Of a DNA stretch of 64,000 nt, positions 1 through 9,094 are shown piece after piece; the first letter of the stretch is position 1; each line of letters starts with the position of its first letter. The notes below the pieces were generated by a model. It saw nothing but the letters and a program-made list of their open reading frames with translations. It was not told where the DNA came from and did not search any database. Source of the DNA: DSYU01 sp964437595 (lineage in GTDB: Bacteria; Chloroflexota; Anaerolineae; Anaerolineales; Anaerolineaceae); assembly GCA_964437595.1 (NCBI GenBank), contig CAYTHO010000019.1, positions 1 to 64,000 of the forward strand, read 5' to 3'. A program made the translations under genes and the position numbers.

Positions 1-88
1 TTTCCCTGTTTGATCCACCGGCGCTGCCTTTACCCACCGGGCGTGAGTAGATACGCCTCTATTATAGAACATATTTTCTGGAATAGAT

Positions 89-134
89 TAAAAAGAATGG
101 ATTGGCAAAGCCTTTCCTATGTTTCGCCAGTCCA
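89..134 (-). terminator. Rho-independent terminator of the pgm-tatD-polyprenyl synthase operon
   Basis: Read on the minus strand, an imperfect stem (TGGACTGGCGAA pairing with TTTGCCAATCCA, two G-U type mismatches) is followed directly by a run of T residues (TTCTTTTT). It lies about 10 bases past the stop of the polyprenyl synthase gene, so it should end the three-gene operon. Confidence 0.6.
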
Positions 135-143
135 CTTATTTGT

Positions 144-1127
144 TTATAACTTGCGTTCTACGATATAGTTTGCCAGTTCCTCAAGAACGTAACGCTCGGA
201 AGTTTGTGGGAGGCGGCGGAGGGCCTTGATCCCGTTCGCCACGTGTTCTACAGCATCCTCATGGCTGCGGCGGATCGCATCGCTGCCGCGGATGGATGCA
301 ATCATCTTTTCTACCTTCTCACCATCAAGACAGACACCCTCGCGCAGCGCCTGGGTGAGTGGGTCGTTGGGATGGGTCTCTACGTAGTGCAGCGCGGGAA
401 GGGTAACAATGCCCATCCGCAAATCGCTGCCAACGGGCTTGCCAATGGTGGCCTGGTCGCCGGTAAAGTCCAGGATGTCATCAATTATCTGGAAGGCCAG
501 TCCAATTTCATAGCCAAAGACGCGCATGATGTCTTGAACTTCATCGCTGGCTTGAGCAATAATTGCGGGGGACTGCCCGGATGTCTCGAACAGCGAGGCT
601 GTTTTGGCATAGATGCGCTTCATATAGCCCTCGCGGTCGGCTTTACAGCGGCTGCCGAGCATCTGGGTGATTTCACCGTCAACAATTGTGGTCAACGTGC
701 GGGAGAACAGCTTCATTACTGCTACAGAATCGGTGTCGGCGGCCAGCCTGGCCGCACAGGCGAAGATAAAGTCGCCAGTAAGCACCGTTGCTCCCGGAGC
801 CCAACGGGAGTTGAGGGTGGGCATACCGCGCCGCAGCAGCGCGCCATCAATTAAATCGTCATGCACCAATGTCGCTGTATGCAGCATTTCAATGGCAGTA
901 GCCATCGAAATCAATTTCTGATGCGGAGCGCCGAGCATTTTCCCGGTCAAGATTGTCAGCACTGGGCGGATACGTTTGCCGCCGGCGGATATGAGTAAAT
1001 CCATGGCTGCGCGCAGGTCTGGGTGATAATTGTTGGCCTGTGAGCGCATCAGGGCTTCTACAGCCAGGAGATCATCCTGAACTGGGATCATAAAAGAAAC
1101 AGTTGTGGTCAAGAATTCGTTCTCCAT
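144..1127 (-). CDS. Polyprenyl (isoprenoid) diphosphate synthase
   Basis: Trans-prenyltransferase that condenses isopentenyl diphosphate onto an allylic diphosphate to build long-chain polyprenyl diphosphates, probably the side chain of menaquinone or carotenoid/lipid precursors. The protein of 327 residues has the normal family length. The first aspartate-rich motif DDLID is at residues 90-94, followed by the RRG motif, and the second motif DDILD is at 216-220, with GKPVGSDL after it. It is the last gene of a minus-strand operon; its ATG overlaps the end of tatD by 19 bases and no clear Shine-Dalgarno is seen, which suggests translational coupling. Chain length cannot be told from sequence alone. 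Family certain; product length uncertain. Confidence 0.92.
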   Translation of the reverse strand: MENEFLTTTVSFMIPVQDDLLAVEALMRSQANNYHPDLRAAMDLLISAGGKRIRPVLTILTGKMLGAPHQKLISMATAIEMLHTATLVHDDLIDGALLRRGMPTLNSRWAPGATVLTGDFIFACAARLAADTDSVAVMKLFSRTLTTIVDGEITQMLGSRCKADREGYMKRIYAKTASLFETSGQSPAIIAQASDEVQDIMRVFGYEIGLAFQIIDDILDFTGDQATIGKPVGSDLRMGIVTLPALHYVETHPNDPLTQALREGVCLDGEKVEKMIASIRGSDAIRRSHEDAVEHVANGIKALRRLPQTSERYVLEELANYIVERKL

Positions 1128-1921
1128 CTAAATAACTGCGTGGCGTTATTCCATGTTATTTGGGTCACAGTATCCAGCGGCTTATGGTGAAGTTCGGCAA
1201 TCTTCTCTGCAACATACCTTACATATGCCGGCTCATTCGGCCAGCGCCCGCGGTAAGGGTGGGGGGTGAGAAATGGCGTGTCTGTTTCGATCAACAAATG
1301 CTCAAGCGGCAGTGCAGATACGAGATTTTGGTGTGCGACTGCGTTCTTAAACGTTACTGGGCCGCTTACGCCAATGAAGAAACCGCTTGCAATAGCACGC
1401 TGGGCCATCTCTAATGTGTCATCATACGAGTGCAGCACACCGGGGTGTTCTGCTAGCATGGACCTGTGCTGCGACAGGTGGGCATGCCATTCTGCAAGAT
1501 CCGCCCACAGGTCGTCCATTGACTCGCGGTTATGAATAATCAGGGGCAGGCCGATCTCTGCGGCCAGCACCAATTGGGCACGGAACACATCACGCTGCTG
1601 GGAGCGGGGCGCCTTATCGCGGTAGTAATCCAGGCCAATCTCACCAATTGCCACGACTTTGGGATGCTGCGCGAGTTCTCGCAGGCTGTCCAGGGTACCT
1701 GACTGCCATGTGCTGGCATCACCCGGATGGACGCCTACCGCAGCGTACAGATTCTCATGGCGCCCGGCCAATGCTACTGCTGCCCGGCTGCTTTCTATAT
1801 CGATGCCAGGGATGAGAATACGCCCAATGCCACCTTCCCAGGCTCGCGCCAAAACGGGGTCCAGGCAATCCTGGAAGATGTTCAGGTTCAGATGGCAGTG
1901 TGTATCCGTCAGCCAGGTCAC
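1109..1921 (-). CDS. tatD: TatD family metal-dependent hydrolase (DNase)
   Basis: TIM-barrel amidohydrolase-like nuclease, known in relatives as a Mg2+-dependent 3'-5' DNase acting in DNA repair or turnover. All metal ligands are visible: the DTHCH motif (D6, H8, H10), E94 in EIGLDYY, H130 in IIHN, H164 in LHSYDD and D214 in ETDTPFL. At 270 residues it is typical in length, with a slightly longer loop around residues 140-160. It starts two bases after the phosphoglucomutase stop and overlaps the next gene, so the three are co-transcribed. The physiological substrate is not shown by the sequence. Confidence 0.93.
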   Translation of the reverse strand: MTWLTDTHCHLNLNIFQDCLDPVLARAWEGGIGRILIPGIDIESSRAAVALAGRHENLYAAVGVHPGDASTWQSGTLDSLRELAQHPKVVAIGEIGLDYYRDKAPRSQQRDVFRAQLVLAAEIGLPLIIHNRESMDDLWADLAEWHAHLSQHRSMLAEHPGVLHSYDDTLEMAQRAIASGFFIGVSGPVTFKNAVAHQNLVSALPLEHLLIETDTPFLTPHPYRGRWPNEPAYVRYVAEKIAELHHKPLDTVTQITWNNATQLFRWRTNS

Positions 1922-1923
1922 GA

Positions 1924-3351
1924 TTATCCCAATCCCGCAATCCGCAGGCCGTCTTTCAAAATAGCCTGCACCTTATCCTTTTGAGTAGTTTCGGTATAGA
2001 AGCGCATAATCGGCTCGGTGCCTGAAAAACGGATCAGCAGCCAACCCCCATCTTCAAACCAGAACTTATATCCATCCGATGTGTCAAGTCTGACAACTGG
2101 AATTCCGGCGATGGTTTTTGGATTTGCTTTCCGGATCCATTTTTCGCGTTCAGAGCGCCCGCCAGTGAAGGTTGAATCGATGCGGTCATAGTAGTGTGGC
2201 CCTACTTTGTCGAAGAGCATCTGCAGCAGCTCGGATGGCTTCTTCTTCATCTTCACCATGAAGTCCAAGAAGTAGAGGCCGGCCAGGATGCCATCCCGCT
2301 CCGGAACATTCCCGCGAAAAGCGTAACCGCCTGATTCCTCACCGCCGACCATCGCGCCTGTTTCGGTCATCTTGGGAGCGACAAACTTAAAACCGACCCC
2401 CGTTTCATGAACAGGAACATTGTATATCTTTCCAAGCTCTTCCAGCATGCTGGTAGTGGATAGGGTTTTGACAATCGCTCCGCGTTCTTTGCGTACCTCA
2501 AGCATGTAATACGCCAGCAGCCCGTAAACTTCGAGCTGGTTGATAAAGCGCCCGTTCTCGTCGCCAATACCTATCCGGTCGCCGTCGCCATCCGTGACTA
2601 CCAACACATCCGCGCCCTGCCTGACGGTTTCGCGCAAGCCAACATCCACATTGGGCGGAATAGGCTCAGGGCGCAGCATTTCTGGAAACACCGGGTTGCG
2701 GGAATTGTGGATTTCGTTTACCCGGGTCTTTCCACCATTCAAAAGCCGCGGGAACCAGCCCGCACCGTTACCCCACATCGAATCTACCAGTATGTTCAAG
2801 CCGGCCTGTCGTATGGGTTCCAGATCGATCAGGCCATCCTTTTCCAGGTGATCAATATAGGCGGGCGCCGCATCAAACCTGGCAACCTGGCCCAGTGATT
2901 CTGCTTCCGCAAAAGGTGTGGTTTTAACCTTATTAAGCGAGCCAGGGATCAGGGATTCAATTTCCTTCAAACCCTTTGGATAAATAGAGCCGCCTGTTTC
3001 ATCACGCACCTTGAAGCCATTATCCAACGGGGGGTTATGGGACGCGGTGATGTTCACTGCACCGGCAGCTTTATAATGAACAACCGCATAAGAGATCACG
3101 GGGGTAGCCGTTGCGCCATCTGTGAGCATGACGCGGAAGCCGTTTCCGGCCAGAACTTCGGCCACCGATCTGGCGAAATTTTCCGATTGGAACCGTTTGT
3201 CGTGACCGACAATGATGGTATGACCCTTTTTCCCCTGCCCGGTCATATAGGAGGCAAAACCCTGTGCGCAACGATATACATTGTCGAAAGTATAGGTTTT
3301 GGCTATTTCACCCCTCCAACCATCGGTGCCAAACCGGATTTTATACGACAT
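1924..3351 (-). CDS. Phosphoglucomutase/phosphomannomutase family protein
   Basis: Alpha-D-phosphohexomutase that interconverts hexose 1- and 6-phosphates. The active-site serine loop TASHNPP has S104, the metal-binding loop DGDGDR has D254, D256 and D258, the sugar-binding GEESGG motif is near 337-342, and the phosphate-binding RFSGTEP loop is near the C-terminus. The order and length (475 residues) fit the four-domain family. An AGGAGG-like site precedes the ATG. It is first of the pgm-tatD-prenyl synthase operon and diverges from the cysteine desulfurase gene. Whether glucose or mannose phosphate is preferred cannot be decided here. Confidence 0.92.
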   Translation of the reverse strand: MSYKIRFGTDGWRGEIAKTYTFDNVYRCAQGFASYMTGQGKKGHTIIVGHDKRFQSENFARSVAEVLAGNGFRVMLTDGATATPVISYAVVHYKAAGAVNITASHNPPLDNGFKVRDETGGSIYPKGLKEIESLIPGSLNKVKTTPFAEAESLGQVARFDAAPAYIDHLEKDGLIDLEPIRQAGLNILVDSMWGNGAGWFPRLLNGGKTRVNEIHNSRNPVFPEMLRPEPIPPNVDVGLRETVRQGADVLVVTDGDGDRIGIGDENGRFINQLEVYGLLAYYMLEVRKERGAIVKTLSTTSMLEELGKIYNVPVHETGVGFKFVAPKMTETGAMVGGEESGGYAFRGNVPERDGILAGLYFLDFMVKMKKKPSELLQMLFDKVGPHYYDRIDSTFTGGRSEREKWIRKANPKTIAGIPVVRLDTSDGYKFWFEDGGWLLIRFSGTEPIMRFYTETTQKDKVQAILKDGLRIAGLG

Positions 3352-3389
3352 AAATCCTCCACAATGTGAGATTTGTAACGATTTATGTT

Positions 3390-3407
3390 ATTATATCAAG
3401 GCTTGAT
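3390..3407 (-). promoter_or_regulatory. Probable -10 box and small palindrome upstream of phosphoglucomutase gene
   Basis: On the minus strand TATAAT is present at 3390-3395, about 40 bases before the start codon. Just upstream, overlapping it by one base, lies a perfect palindrome ATCAAG-G-CTTGAT (3395-3407). No good -35 was found, so an activator or repressor site is possible. Supported only by sequence pattern. Confidence 0.4.
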
Positions 3408-3488
3408 CGAAGATGAAAGTTCTTGTACTGGGGTGAACTGTTTGAATCGCGCGAAATTTCACAAAAAGCCAGGGAACGGCGATCGTGC

Positions 3489-3494
3489 TATAAT
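3489..3494 (+). promoter_or_regulatory. Probable -10 box for cysteine desulfurase-mnmA
   Basis: A perfect TATAAT lies about 48 bases before the start of the cysteine desulfurase gene. The -35 region at the proper distance is weak. A GGAGGT ribosome-binding site sits just before the ATG. Confidence 0.4.
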
Positions 3495-3541
3495 CTCCCA
3501 ATTAATGTTTGCCATGATATACCGGCGATCTGGAGGTAGAT

Positions 3542-4726
3542 ATGAATACGAACCATAGAACCTATCTCGATTACGCCGCTACAACACCGGTTGATGAACG
3601 AGTGCTGGCGGCGATGCTGCCGTATTTCCGTGAAACCTTCGGCAATCCTTCTTCGGTTCACTTTTTTGGGCAGCAGGCTGAGTCCGCTTTAGAAGAGGCG
3701 CGCCAGGAGGTAGCCCGAGTGCTGCACGCCCGGGCAGAAGAAATTGTTTTTACGGCCTGCGGTACCGAGAGCGATAACCTGGCCCTGCGCGGGGTTGCAT
3801 GGTCGCAGCAAGCACGGGGCCGCCGGCATATCTTGATCAGCCCGGTGGAGCACCACGCCGTACTGCATACCGCCGACCAACTGCGTGCTCTGCATGGCTT
3901 CGATGTTGAGGAACTGCCAGTAGATGAATATGGCCGAGTCAGCCCTGAGGATGTGGCGGCAATGATCCGCCCCGATACAGCCCTGGTATCGGTGATTTAT
4001 GCCAATAACGAGATCGGCACGATTAATCCGATTGCTGCAATCGGCGTAATTTGCCGCGAGCGGGGCGTGCCCTTCCATACGGATGCGGTGCAGGCTGCGG
4101 CGCATTTGCCGATGAATGTGGAGGCAGATCGAGTGGACCTACTGGCGATCGGCGCGCACAAGTTCTACGGCCCAAAGGGGGTTGGCGCGCTGTACGTTCA
4201 CCGCGGCACGCCCATTCTCCCTACCCTTACCGGTGGAAAACAGGAGCATGCCCTGCGCGCCGGGACTCAAAATATTCCTTACATTGTTGGACTGGCGGAA
4301 GCCCTGCGCCTGGCGCAGGAGGGCGCGCCTGAGGGCGCGCCATCGGGCGTGGATGCGCGAGCGCAGCGAATGCTGCCTCTGCGCGACCACCTGATTGGCA
4401 CCGTTCTGGAAGAGATTCCACGCTCTCACCTTACCGGGCATCCAAGCGAGCGGCTGCCCAACCACGCCAGTTTTGTCTTTGAGGGGGTGGATGGCAATAC
4501 CCTGCTGCAAATGCTGGATGCCGCAGGGTTTGCCTGTTCCTCCGGCTCGGCGTGCAAAACTGGCAGTCCGCAGCCGTCTGAAGTACTGACGTCGATTGGG
4601 TTTTCTCGCGCCTGGGCGCTGGGCTCGCTACGCGTCACCCTGGGCCAGCAGACCACGCCTGAAGAGATCGAGTCGTTCTTGAAGGTGCTGCCAGGGGTTG
4701 TAGAGAAAGTGCGCAGGCTGTCATGA
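3542..4726 (+). CDS. Cysteine desulfurase (IscS/NifS type)
   Basis: Pyridoxal-phosphate enzyme that takes sulfur from L-cysteine as a persulfide for iron-sulfur clusters and tRNA thiolation. K207 in SAHKFYGPKG is the PLP lysine; the catalytic loop SSGSAC carries C338, with another cysteine at 332. The HTDAVQ motif binds PLP. At 394 residues it is full length, and the loop is the long class I type. A GGAGGT site precedes the ATG. Its TGA overlaps the ATG of mnmA (ATGA), so the desulfurase probably feeds MnmA directly. No iscU or sufBC is nearby, which supports a tRNA-thiolation role. Confidence 0.95.
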   Translation: MNTNHRTYLDYAATTPVDERVLAAMLPYFRETFGNPSSVHFFGQQAESALEEARQEVARVLHARAEEIVFTACGTESDNLALRGVAWSQQARGRRHILISPVEHHAVLHTADQLRALHGFDVEELPVDEYGRVSPEDVAAMIRPDTALVSVIYANNEIGTINPIAAIGVICRERGVPFHTDAVQAAAHLPMNVEADRVDLLAIGAHKFYGPKGVGALYVHRGTPILPTLTGGKQEHALRAGTQNIPYIVGLAEALRLAQEGAPEGAPSGVDARAQRMLPLRDHLIGTVLEEIPRSHLTGHPSERLPNHASFVFEGVDGNTLLQMLDAAGFACSSGSACKTGSPQPSEVLTSIGFSRAWALGSLRVTLGQQTTPEEIESFLKVLPGVVEKVRRLS

Positions 4727-5799
4727 ACGTTCCATCTACCCCGACGGTAGTCATCGCGATGAGCGGCGGTGTAGACAGCTCGGTTGCCGCGGCCCTGCTG
4801 GTTGAGCAGGGCTACCGCGTGATCGGTATGATGCTGCGCCTGTGGAGCGAGCCGGGCATGGAAGATGAAAACCGCTGCTGCACGCCCGACGCGATGGCAA
4901 TAGCTCGCCGGGTGGCGGCGAAGTTGGGCGTACCTTTCTATGCCATCGATGTACGCGAGCGGTTTTACGATGTTGTTGTCCAATCCTTCATTACCAGCTA
5001 CGAGCAGGGCGCCACGCCGAACCCGTGCATCCTCTGCAACCGGGAAATTCGCTGGGGTGTTCTACGCGAGCGAGCGCTGGCGTTTGGCGCCGATTACCTG
5101 GCGACCGGCCATTATGCCCGGCTGGATAGAAGCAAAGACGGCGCCGTGCGCTTGCTGCGGGGAAGGGATTCTGCCAAAGATCAGTCCTATGTGTTGAGCG
5201 TGCTCGATCAGCCGCGGCTGCGCCAGACGCTGCTGCCAGTGGGCGAATACACCAAGCCCGAAGTCCGCGAGCTGGCACGCCGTTTTGACCTGCCAGCTGC
5301 CTCCCGCCCGGACAGCCAGGATTTATGTTTCCTTGCCGGGCGCGATTACCGCGGGTTCCTCAACCGCTACGCGCCGCAGACCGTTCGCCCCGGGAAGATT
5401 GTGAACCAGCGTGGGAAGATCCTGGGCGAGCACACTGGCCTGGCCTTCTATACGATCGGCCAGCGTAAAGGGCTTGGCCTGTATACACCCGAACCACTGT
5501 ATGTGCTGGATAAGGATTTACAGAATAATACGCTGGTAGTGGGTGTTCAGGCTGAGTTAGGCCGCAGCGAACTGCGGGCCGTTGAAGTGAACTGGATCGC
5601 TGGCGAACCGCCAGCCCAGCCGCTGCGCGCCCAGGTGAAGATTCGTTACAAGGCGACCGAAGCTGCTGCCGTGGTAACCCCGATGGCAGACGGGCAGGCC
5701 CAGGTCGTATTTGAAAATCCACTGCGCGATATTACCCCCGGACAGCGCGTAGTGTTTTACAATGGAGAGGAATGTCTCGGAGGCGGGACGATTGTGTGA
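4723..5799 (+). CDS. mnmA: tRNA-specific 2-thiouridylase MnmA
   Basis: ATP-dependent enzyme that makes 2-thiouridine at the wobble position of tRNA Lys, Glu and Gln. The PP-loop SGGVDSS (residues 14-20) binds ATP. The two catalytic cysteines are C102 in NPCILCN and C202 in SQDLCF. GHYAR and GQRKGLGL motifs of the family are present and the 358-residue length is normal. It overlaps the cysteine desulfurase stop by four bases, forming a sulfur donor-acceptor pair. Confidence 0.97.
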   Translation: MNVPSTPTVVIAMSGGVDSSVAAALLVEQGYRVIGMMLRLWSEPGMEDENRCCTPDAMAIARRVAAKLGVPFYAIDVRERFYDVVVQSFITSYEQGATPNPCILCNREIRWGVLRERALAFGADYLATGHYARLDRSKDGAVRLLRGRDSAKDQSYVLSVLDQPRLRQTLLPVGEYTKPEVRELARRFDLPAASRPDSQDLCFLAGRDYRGFLNRYAPQTVRPGKIVNQRGKILGEHTGLAFYTIGQRKGLGLYTPEPLYVLDKDLQNNTLVVGVQAELGRSELRAVEVNWIAGEPPAQPLRAQVKIRYKATEAAAVVTPMADGQAQVVFENPLRDITPGQRVVFYNGEECLGGGTIV

Positions 5800-5847
5800 A
5801 AGGCTGATTCCCAGCAGGTAACAGCCAGTCGCCACAAGGAGGGATAT

Positions 5848-6135
5848 ATGACACTTACACTGCCGGCGCTTCTGTTTGGTTTCTTGATTTCAACTTTGAT
5901 GGGCGCTGTATTCCATCTCTGGAAGAACGGTGGGTTTGGTCGTTTGTTGTTATATCTTATCCTGGCGTGGGTGGGCTTTTGGGCTGGCCATATTCTTGGC
6001 AACGCGCTTGGTTGGACCTTCGGCAGTATTGGCCCGCTTCGGTTGGGAATGGCACTGCTGGTAGGAGCTGCGATGATAGGCGTCGGTTACTGGTTGAGCC
6101 TGATCCAGGGCGAGGAATCACACAATCGAAGATAG
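5848..6135 (+). CDS. Small membrane protein of unknown function
   Basis: A 95-residue, very hydrophobic protein with about three predicted membrane segments (roughly residues 3-20, 30-50 and 60-85) and a short charged tail ending EESHNRR. A strong AAGGAGGG ribosome-binding site lies seven bases before the ATG. It sits between mnmA and an S9 peptidase on the same strand and may share their transcript. No family is recognised and no function is proposed. Confidence 0.75.
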   Translation: MTLTLPALLFGFLISTLMGAVFHLWKNGGFGRLLLYLILAWVGFWAGHILGNALGWTFGSIGPLRLGMALLVGAAMIGVGYWLSLIQGEESHNRR

Positions 6136-6201
6136 CTGCTGGATAAGGCCGTTCGAACGCGGTGCGCGCCTGCCGTGACGATTGGATAAGGAGTTTGAGT
6201 T

Positions 6202-8112
6202 ATGTTTCGGATTGAATCGCTTCTTTCGGCGCGGCTGTTTCTAGCGCCGCAAATCATCGGACAGCGTATTACCTTCATCTCCAATATCAGCGGTCACATG
6301 AGCCTGTATGCCATGGACTTTGGGGGGAGCGTTCCTGAGCCGCTGCTGCCGCCGTACATTGCACTGCAAAACCCCGAGCTGATCGGTGGTAAACCGTACC
6401 AGGTATTCCCGGGTTTGGGCAAAATCCTGGTTATGATTGACGAGGACGGCGATGAAAACTACCAGCCCATGCTCATCCCGGTGGGCGGCGGATTCCCTGA
6501 ACCGGCTTTTGGCGGCGCGCTGGCCAATTATCGCTCGCATCTCATGTACGCCGTACCGGAGAAAAACCTGGTTTACCTGTTGAGCGAGTCACGCGAGGCT
6601 CAAATTAGTGTTAGTTTCCGGGCCAACGTAGAAACCGGCAAAGTGGTAAAGCTGGCGGAAGGTCCATGGGAAGCAGCTCCGGCTGCCAGCACTCGCGATC
6701 AGCGCCATGTCGTTGTGGTTGAAGGCTATTCCGTTGGTGATTCAACGGTGTACCTGTGGGAACAGGGCCAGGAGGGGCTGCGCGTTTTCTATGGCGTGCC
6801 ATTCGAACATCGCCAGCCCGGGCAGGTGGTTCCACTAAACGGCATTAATTCGGTTGAGTTTTCACCCGACGAACGGGGGCTGCTGGTGGTATGCGCTGTA
6901 TTCCATGATACCTACGGCCCGGCGTACCTGGACCTGGAAAACCCGCAGGCGGGCTTCCAGGAAGTAAAAATGGAAGGACTCGTTCACCAGGGGGCAGGGG
7001 AGATGCTTGAGCTGCGCCATCTGCAGGGCGATCGTTATGCGGCGGTATTCAATATCGACGGCTGTTCGTGGGTGTATGAAGCGATATTCGATCAGCCTTC
7101 CTGCATTCTGAAGCTGGAGTCCCCGGTGGTTGGAGCACTTGCGCCGCTGGCGAACGGCAAGCTGGAGAGCTACGATTACGATAAAAACACTAGCCGCTTT
7201 ATCTTTTCTTTCTCTACTGCCACCTCCCCTACGCAGATTTACACTGTTGAAGGGAAGCAGCCAGTCCGGGTGATCACCCACACCCGAGAGCGGGTGCTGG
7301 GCATCAGCATCGATCAACTTTCGCCGGGCGAGGATGCCTCATTTATTTCATTCGACGGTTTGCGCATTTCGGCGCGACTGTACCTGCCGGCGGAATCCCT
7401 GGGATATGCAGGAGCGCGCCCGCTGGTGTACTACATCCACGGAGGGCCACAGGGCCAGGAACGGCCCGACTTTGCCTGGTTCTCCATGCCGTTGATCCAA
7501 TTTCTGACGCTGAATGGCTTTGGGGTCTTTGTGCCAAACGCGCGCGGCAGCACCGGATACGGAATGAACTTTACCAAGCAGGTCGATCGCGATTGGGGCG
7601 GGCAGGACCGGCTGGACCACGTGCACGCCATGCAGGTGCTGGCTAGAGATAAACGGGTAGATGTTTCGCGAGCCGGGGTGGTTGGTCGCTCATATGGCGG
7701 TTACATGACCTTGACTCTGGCGGGGCGGCACCCCGAGTTGTGGTCCGCCGCGGTGGATATGTTTGGCCCGTATGATATGTTCTCCTTTATGGATCGCATT
7801 CCTGAAACCTGGAAGCCGTATTTCCGTATCGCGGTTGGCGACCCGGAGAAGGACCATGACATGCTGGTCGAGCGCTCGCCGCGCACGTACGTCGATCAGG
7901 TGGCTTGCCCGATGCTGGTCATCCAGGGCAAAAATGACCCGCGCGTGATCGAACGCGAGTCGCGGGACCTGGTGGAGCACCTGCGCGGCATCGGCAAACA
8001 GGTGGAATATTTGGTATTTGAAAATGAGGGTCACGACGTGCTCAAGTTTGAAAATCGGGTGCGTTGTTATACTGCCATCACTGACTTTTTTAAGCAGAAT
8101 CTAAAACCCTAG
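6202..8112 (+). CDS. S9 family serine peptidase (prolyl oligopeptidase/acylaminoacyl peptidase type)
   Basis: Predicted cytoplasmic oligopeptidase. The N-terminal two thirds form a beta-propeller-like region with WD40-like repeats, and the C-terminal alpha/beta-hydrolase domain begins near residue 395 with the HGGPQGQ oxyanion motif. The catalytic triad is visible: S497 in GRSYGGYM, D579 in GKNDPR and H611 in NEGHD. No signal peptide is seen. The 636-residue length is typical. An AAGGAG site precedes the start. The next gene starts ten bases after its stop, so the two are probably co-transcribed. The peptide substrate is not predictable. Confidence 0.92.
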   Translation: MFRIESLLSARLFLAPQIIGQRITFISNISGHMSLYAMDFGGSVPEPLLPPYIALQNPELIGGKPYQVFPGLGKILVMIDEDGDENYQPMLIPVGGGFPEPAFGGALANYRSHLMYAVPEKNLVYLLSESREAQISVSFRANVETGKVVKLAEGPWEAAPAASTRDQRHVVVVEGYSVGDSTVYLWEQGQEGLRVFYGVPFEHRQPGQVVPLNGINSVEFSPDERGLLVVCAVFHDTYGPAYLDLENPQAGFQEVKMEGLVHQGAGEMLELRHLQGDRYAAVFNIDGCSWVYEAIFDQPSCILKLESPVVGALAPLANGKLESYDYDKNTSRFIFSFSTATSPTQIYTVEGKQPVRVITHTRERVLGISIDQLSPGEDASFISFDGLRISARLYLPAESLGYAGARPLVYYIHGGPQGQERPDFAWFSMPLIQFLTLNGFGVFVPNARGSTGYGMNFTKQVDRDWGGQDRLDHVHAMQVLARDKRVDVSRAGVVGRSYGGYMTLTLAGRHPELWSAAVDMFGPYDMFSFMDRIPETWKPYFRIAVGDPEKDHDMLVERSPRTYVDQVACPMLVIQGKNDPRVIERESRDLVEHLRGIGKQVEYLVFENEGHDVLKFENRVRCYTAITDFFKQNLKP

Positions 8113-8122
8113 GAGTACTCCC

Positions 8123-9085
8123 TTGCCCTGGAATCTACACGGCACACATGTACAGGACGGCGATCTGGTTCAACTGGTTGGGCTGAACCACAAGCACTTT
8201 ATTATCCGCCTGAAATCTGGCGGCGTTTTTCAAACCCATCGCGGCGTGCTAAAGCACGATGATATGATTGGGCAGCCCTGGGGCACGCAGATCTTCAGCC
8301 ACAACGGCGCGCCGTTTTTCCTGATCCAGCCTGCGCTGGGCGACCTGCTGCGCGGAATCAAGCGCAATACGCAAATTCTGTATCCGAAGGATATTGGTTA
8401 TCTTATGGTTACGATGGGCATTGGCCCCGGGATGCACGTGCTGGAGGCTGGCACCGGCTCGGGGGCGATGACATCGGCTTTTGCGTATTACGTGGGGCCG
8501 CAGGGCCAGGTAACCACCTACGAGGCCCGCCCAGAAATGCAGGAGATGGCGCGCAGCAACGTGACCAACCTGGGGCTTGAGGACCGGGTAACGTTCAAAC
8601 TGGGCAATGTTGGCGACGGCTTTGCCGAGCGCGATGTGGATGCACTGTTCCTCGACCTGCCCAATCCCTACGATTACATCGCCCAGGTGCGCGCTGCGCT
8701 GAAGCCGGGCGGGTTCTTTGGCTGCATTGTGCCCACCGGCAACCAGGTGAGCGCGCTGCTGAATGCGCTGCGGCGGGAGCGGTTTGCGTTCATCGACGTG
8801 TGCGAAATTATGCTGCGCTTTTTCAAGCCGGAGCCTAACCGCCTGCGCCCTGCGGACCGCATGGTAGCGCATACGGGCTACCTCGTTTTTGCCCGCCCGG
8901 TGATCATCGACCCCGCTCGCGCCAACCGCGCCCTGCTGCGCGAAACCGGTTTCCTCTCCGAAACTGAGTCGGATGAAGGCCCGCTGGAGCCATCTTCAGA
9001 AGAGGATGCAGCCGCTGCGCCTGTGACGGAATTTGAAGCCGGGAACCTTCCCGAAGAAGGAAACCTTACCGAGGATGAAGCATAG
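8123..9085 (+). CDS. trmI: tRNA (adenine-N1)-methyltransferase TrmI (m1A58)
   Basis: SAM-dependent methylase of the Gcd14/TrmI family, which methylates A58 in the T-loop of tRNA. The family N-terminal beta domain is followed by the Rossmann fold with the SAM motif EAGTGSGAMT and the DLPNPYD catalytic-site motif. The start is a TTG (MPWNLHG) with AGGAG eight bases upstream; no better ATG exists. A C-terminal tail of about 40 residues (from about 280) is acidic and low-complexity, longer than in most bacterial TrmI. It lies between the S9 peptidase and a Nudix hydrolase, all closely spaced. Confidence 0.9.
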   Translation: MPWNLHGTHVQDGDLVQLVGLNHKHFIIRLKSGGVFQTHRGVLKHDDMIGQPWGTQIFSHNGAPFFLIQPALGDLLRGIKRNTQILYPKDIGYLMVTMGIGPGMHVLEAGTGSGAMTSAFAYYVGPQGQVTTYEARPEMQEMARSNVTNLGLEDRVTFKLGNVGDGFAERDVDALFLDLPNPYDYIAQVRAALKPGGFFGCIVPTGNQVSALLNALRRERFAFIDVCEIMLRFFKPEPNRLRPADRMVAHTGYLVFARPVIIDPARANRALLRETGFLSETESDEGPLEPSSEEDAAAAPVTEFEAGNLPEEGNLTEDEA

Positions 9086-9094
9086 GGAGAAGAG

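Noticed and set aside
204..854. Plus-strand open frame of 216 codons
   Set aside because: Antisense to the polyprenyl synthase gene, with no signals of its own.
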